DNA from: Zasmidium citrigriseum
Taxonomy: Eukaryota > Ascomycota > Dothideomycetes > Mycosphaerellales > Mycosphaerellaceae
Reading direction: 5' to 3'
NCBI GenBank assembly: GCA_002786025.1
Contig: NHNW01000038.1
Span: 186,001-250,000 of the forward strand
DNA: 64,000 nucleotides
Within the stretch, counting starts at the first letter, position 1. Each line of letters starts with the position of its first letter. Shown here piece by piece: positions 63,198-64,000 of this stretch. The position numbers and the translations under genes were made by a program. A model generated the notes under the pieces. That model did no database searches. It had not been told where the DNA came from and saw only the letters and a program-made list of their open reading frames with translations.

Positions 63198-64000
63198 TCG
63201 GGATGAGGGAGGGCTGAAACATACCCTAATTGATGTGACGATTGACGATGATACCCAGGATATTCTTATCGGGGAGTATTGATCACTGGGATGGGAGAAT
63301 TTCAGCAAAGAGGCTGCTCTGGCCCATTCTGACCGTGATTGACTATTGAGCATATGCATTATTGACCCTCCGTTGAGGGCGTGTGTGAAAATGGGGAAAA
63401 GCACACTCTGGGACATTGGCGTTTGGATTGTCGATATTGATGAGCATGGGAATGATATCCGCGCAAAGGCAGGGCGCAAAGGGGGATTACGGTGCTATGG
63501 AGCTTGATGTGTATACGAACATGAATTTGATAAGATTGAACACACCTGATAACGGGTGGATGGCAAATGGCGCCTTCTGCTCCAGTGTTATTCGTGTCAA
63601 GAGCACATGAAGTCCCGTTGTGCAAGGTACCTTTGCTCTCGTGCCTCCAGTCTTCTTCTCTGACCGCCATCTCACAAAACGTCAGTCGTGTCAACTAGAC
63701 AGACTTCTCGTGCGGCACCTCGCACAATAGCACGAAAGGTAAATGCCACTTCACCTCACCACAGAGTCACCATCCCTCCTCACCGTCTCCTCTCACTTCC
63801 ATTCTCGGACAACCCAGCCACTTCTTCCGTCGTTCCTTCGTCTCTTGCGACCGTCGACTTGGAGACCCGTACCTATGGATACTCGCGACGTTGCAGATTC
63901 TTTCGCCCGCGACCCGTTCTGATGGTGTCGACTAATCGTCCAAAAACAACAGGAAAGATGGACCTGACCCGCTCATTCCAAATCCTTCTCCAAAATCCCT
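63198..64000. other. terminal intergenic region, possible gene start
   Basis: Mostly non-coding. Pyrimidine-rich sequence at 63770-63850 looks like a promoter/leader on the + strand. An ATG at 63958 (MDLTRSFQILLQNP, open to the window end) after a CAACAG acceptor-like site may begin or continue a gene cut by the window edge. Confidence 0.3.

Overview
The window is nuclear DNA from a filamentous ascomycete (Pezizomycotina). Genes are compact and densely packed on both strands, and introns are short (about 40-60 nt, GT..AG, CTAAC/CTGAC-type branch sites). The proteins are fungal: 2EXR/F-box-like proteins, a Fungal_trans regulator, Atg27, a Swh1-type Osh protein, quinate catabolism enzymes and a GPI-anchored wall protein. 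A dothideomycete is my best guess, but that is inference only.

Layout. 0-7 kb: the end of a PAP2-type membrane protein, a 2EXR-like gene, a small orphan, a Fungal_trans protein without a visible DNA-binding domain, and ELP2. 7-9.3 kb: URM1 (three exons, divergent from ELP2) and a cytochrome P450. 9.4-15.2 kb: four consecutive mitochondrial-translation genes (IF3, mL38, uL4m, glutamyl-tRNA synthetase). 15.5-20 kb: an Xdj1/Ydj1-type DnaJ, a second 2EXR-like gene and a tail-anchored haem-oxygenase-like protein. 20.6-29.5 kb: ASE1/MAP65, a three-exon ABM mono-oxygenase, MIS12, a MAPEG protein, an EBP-type sterol isomerase, a DUF4267 protein and ATG27. 30.7-38.6 kb: an aquaporin, a ZNF511-like protein, an EST1/SMG7-like protein and a secreted beta-1,2-glucanase-like protein. 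39.2 kb: a tRNA-Gly(GCC) gene. 40-45.5 kb: a UPF0303 protein, then a quinate/shikimate dehydrogenase, a 3-dehydroshikimate dehydratase and an SDR. 46-53 kb: a Sac-domain phosphoinositide phosphatase followed by an oxysterol-binding protein. 54-64 kb: an acidic coiled-coil orphan, a repeat-rich GPI protein, a membrane-anchored aspartyl-protease-like protein with a degenerate active site, a small spliced orphan and low-affinity cAMP phosphodiesterase (PDE1).

The most unusual item is the tRNA-Gly(GCC) gene at 39199-39390. Its 71-nt cloverleaf is perfect only after three segments are removed. One is a normal 19-nt tRNA intron after position 37. The other two (50 and 52 nt) sit at the D-arm/anticodon-arm junction and inside the T-loop, and both look like spliceosomal introns (GT...AG with CTAAC/CTGAC branch sites). 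The T-loop insert splits the Pol III B box.

Several neighbours share a pathway: ELP2/URM1 (wobble-uridine modification), the mitochondrial translation block, the Sac phosphatase/Osh pair (PI4P) and the quinate genes. All protein identities come from reading translated sequence and recalling families; no searches were run.
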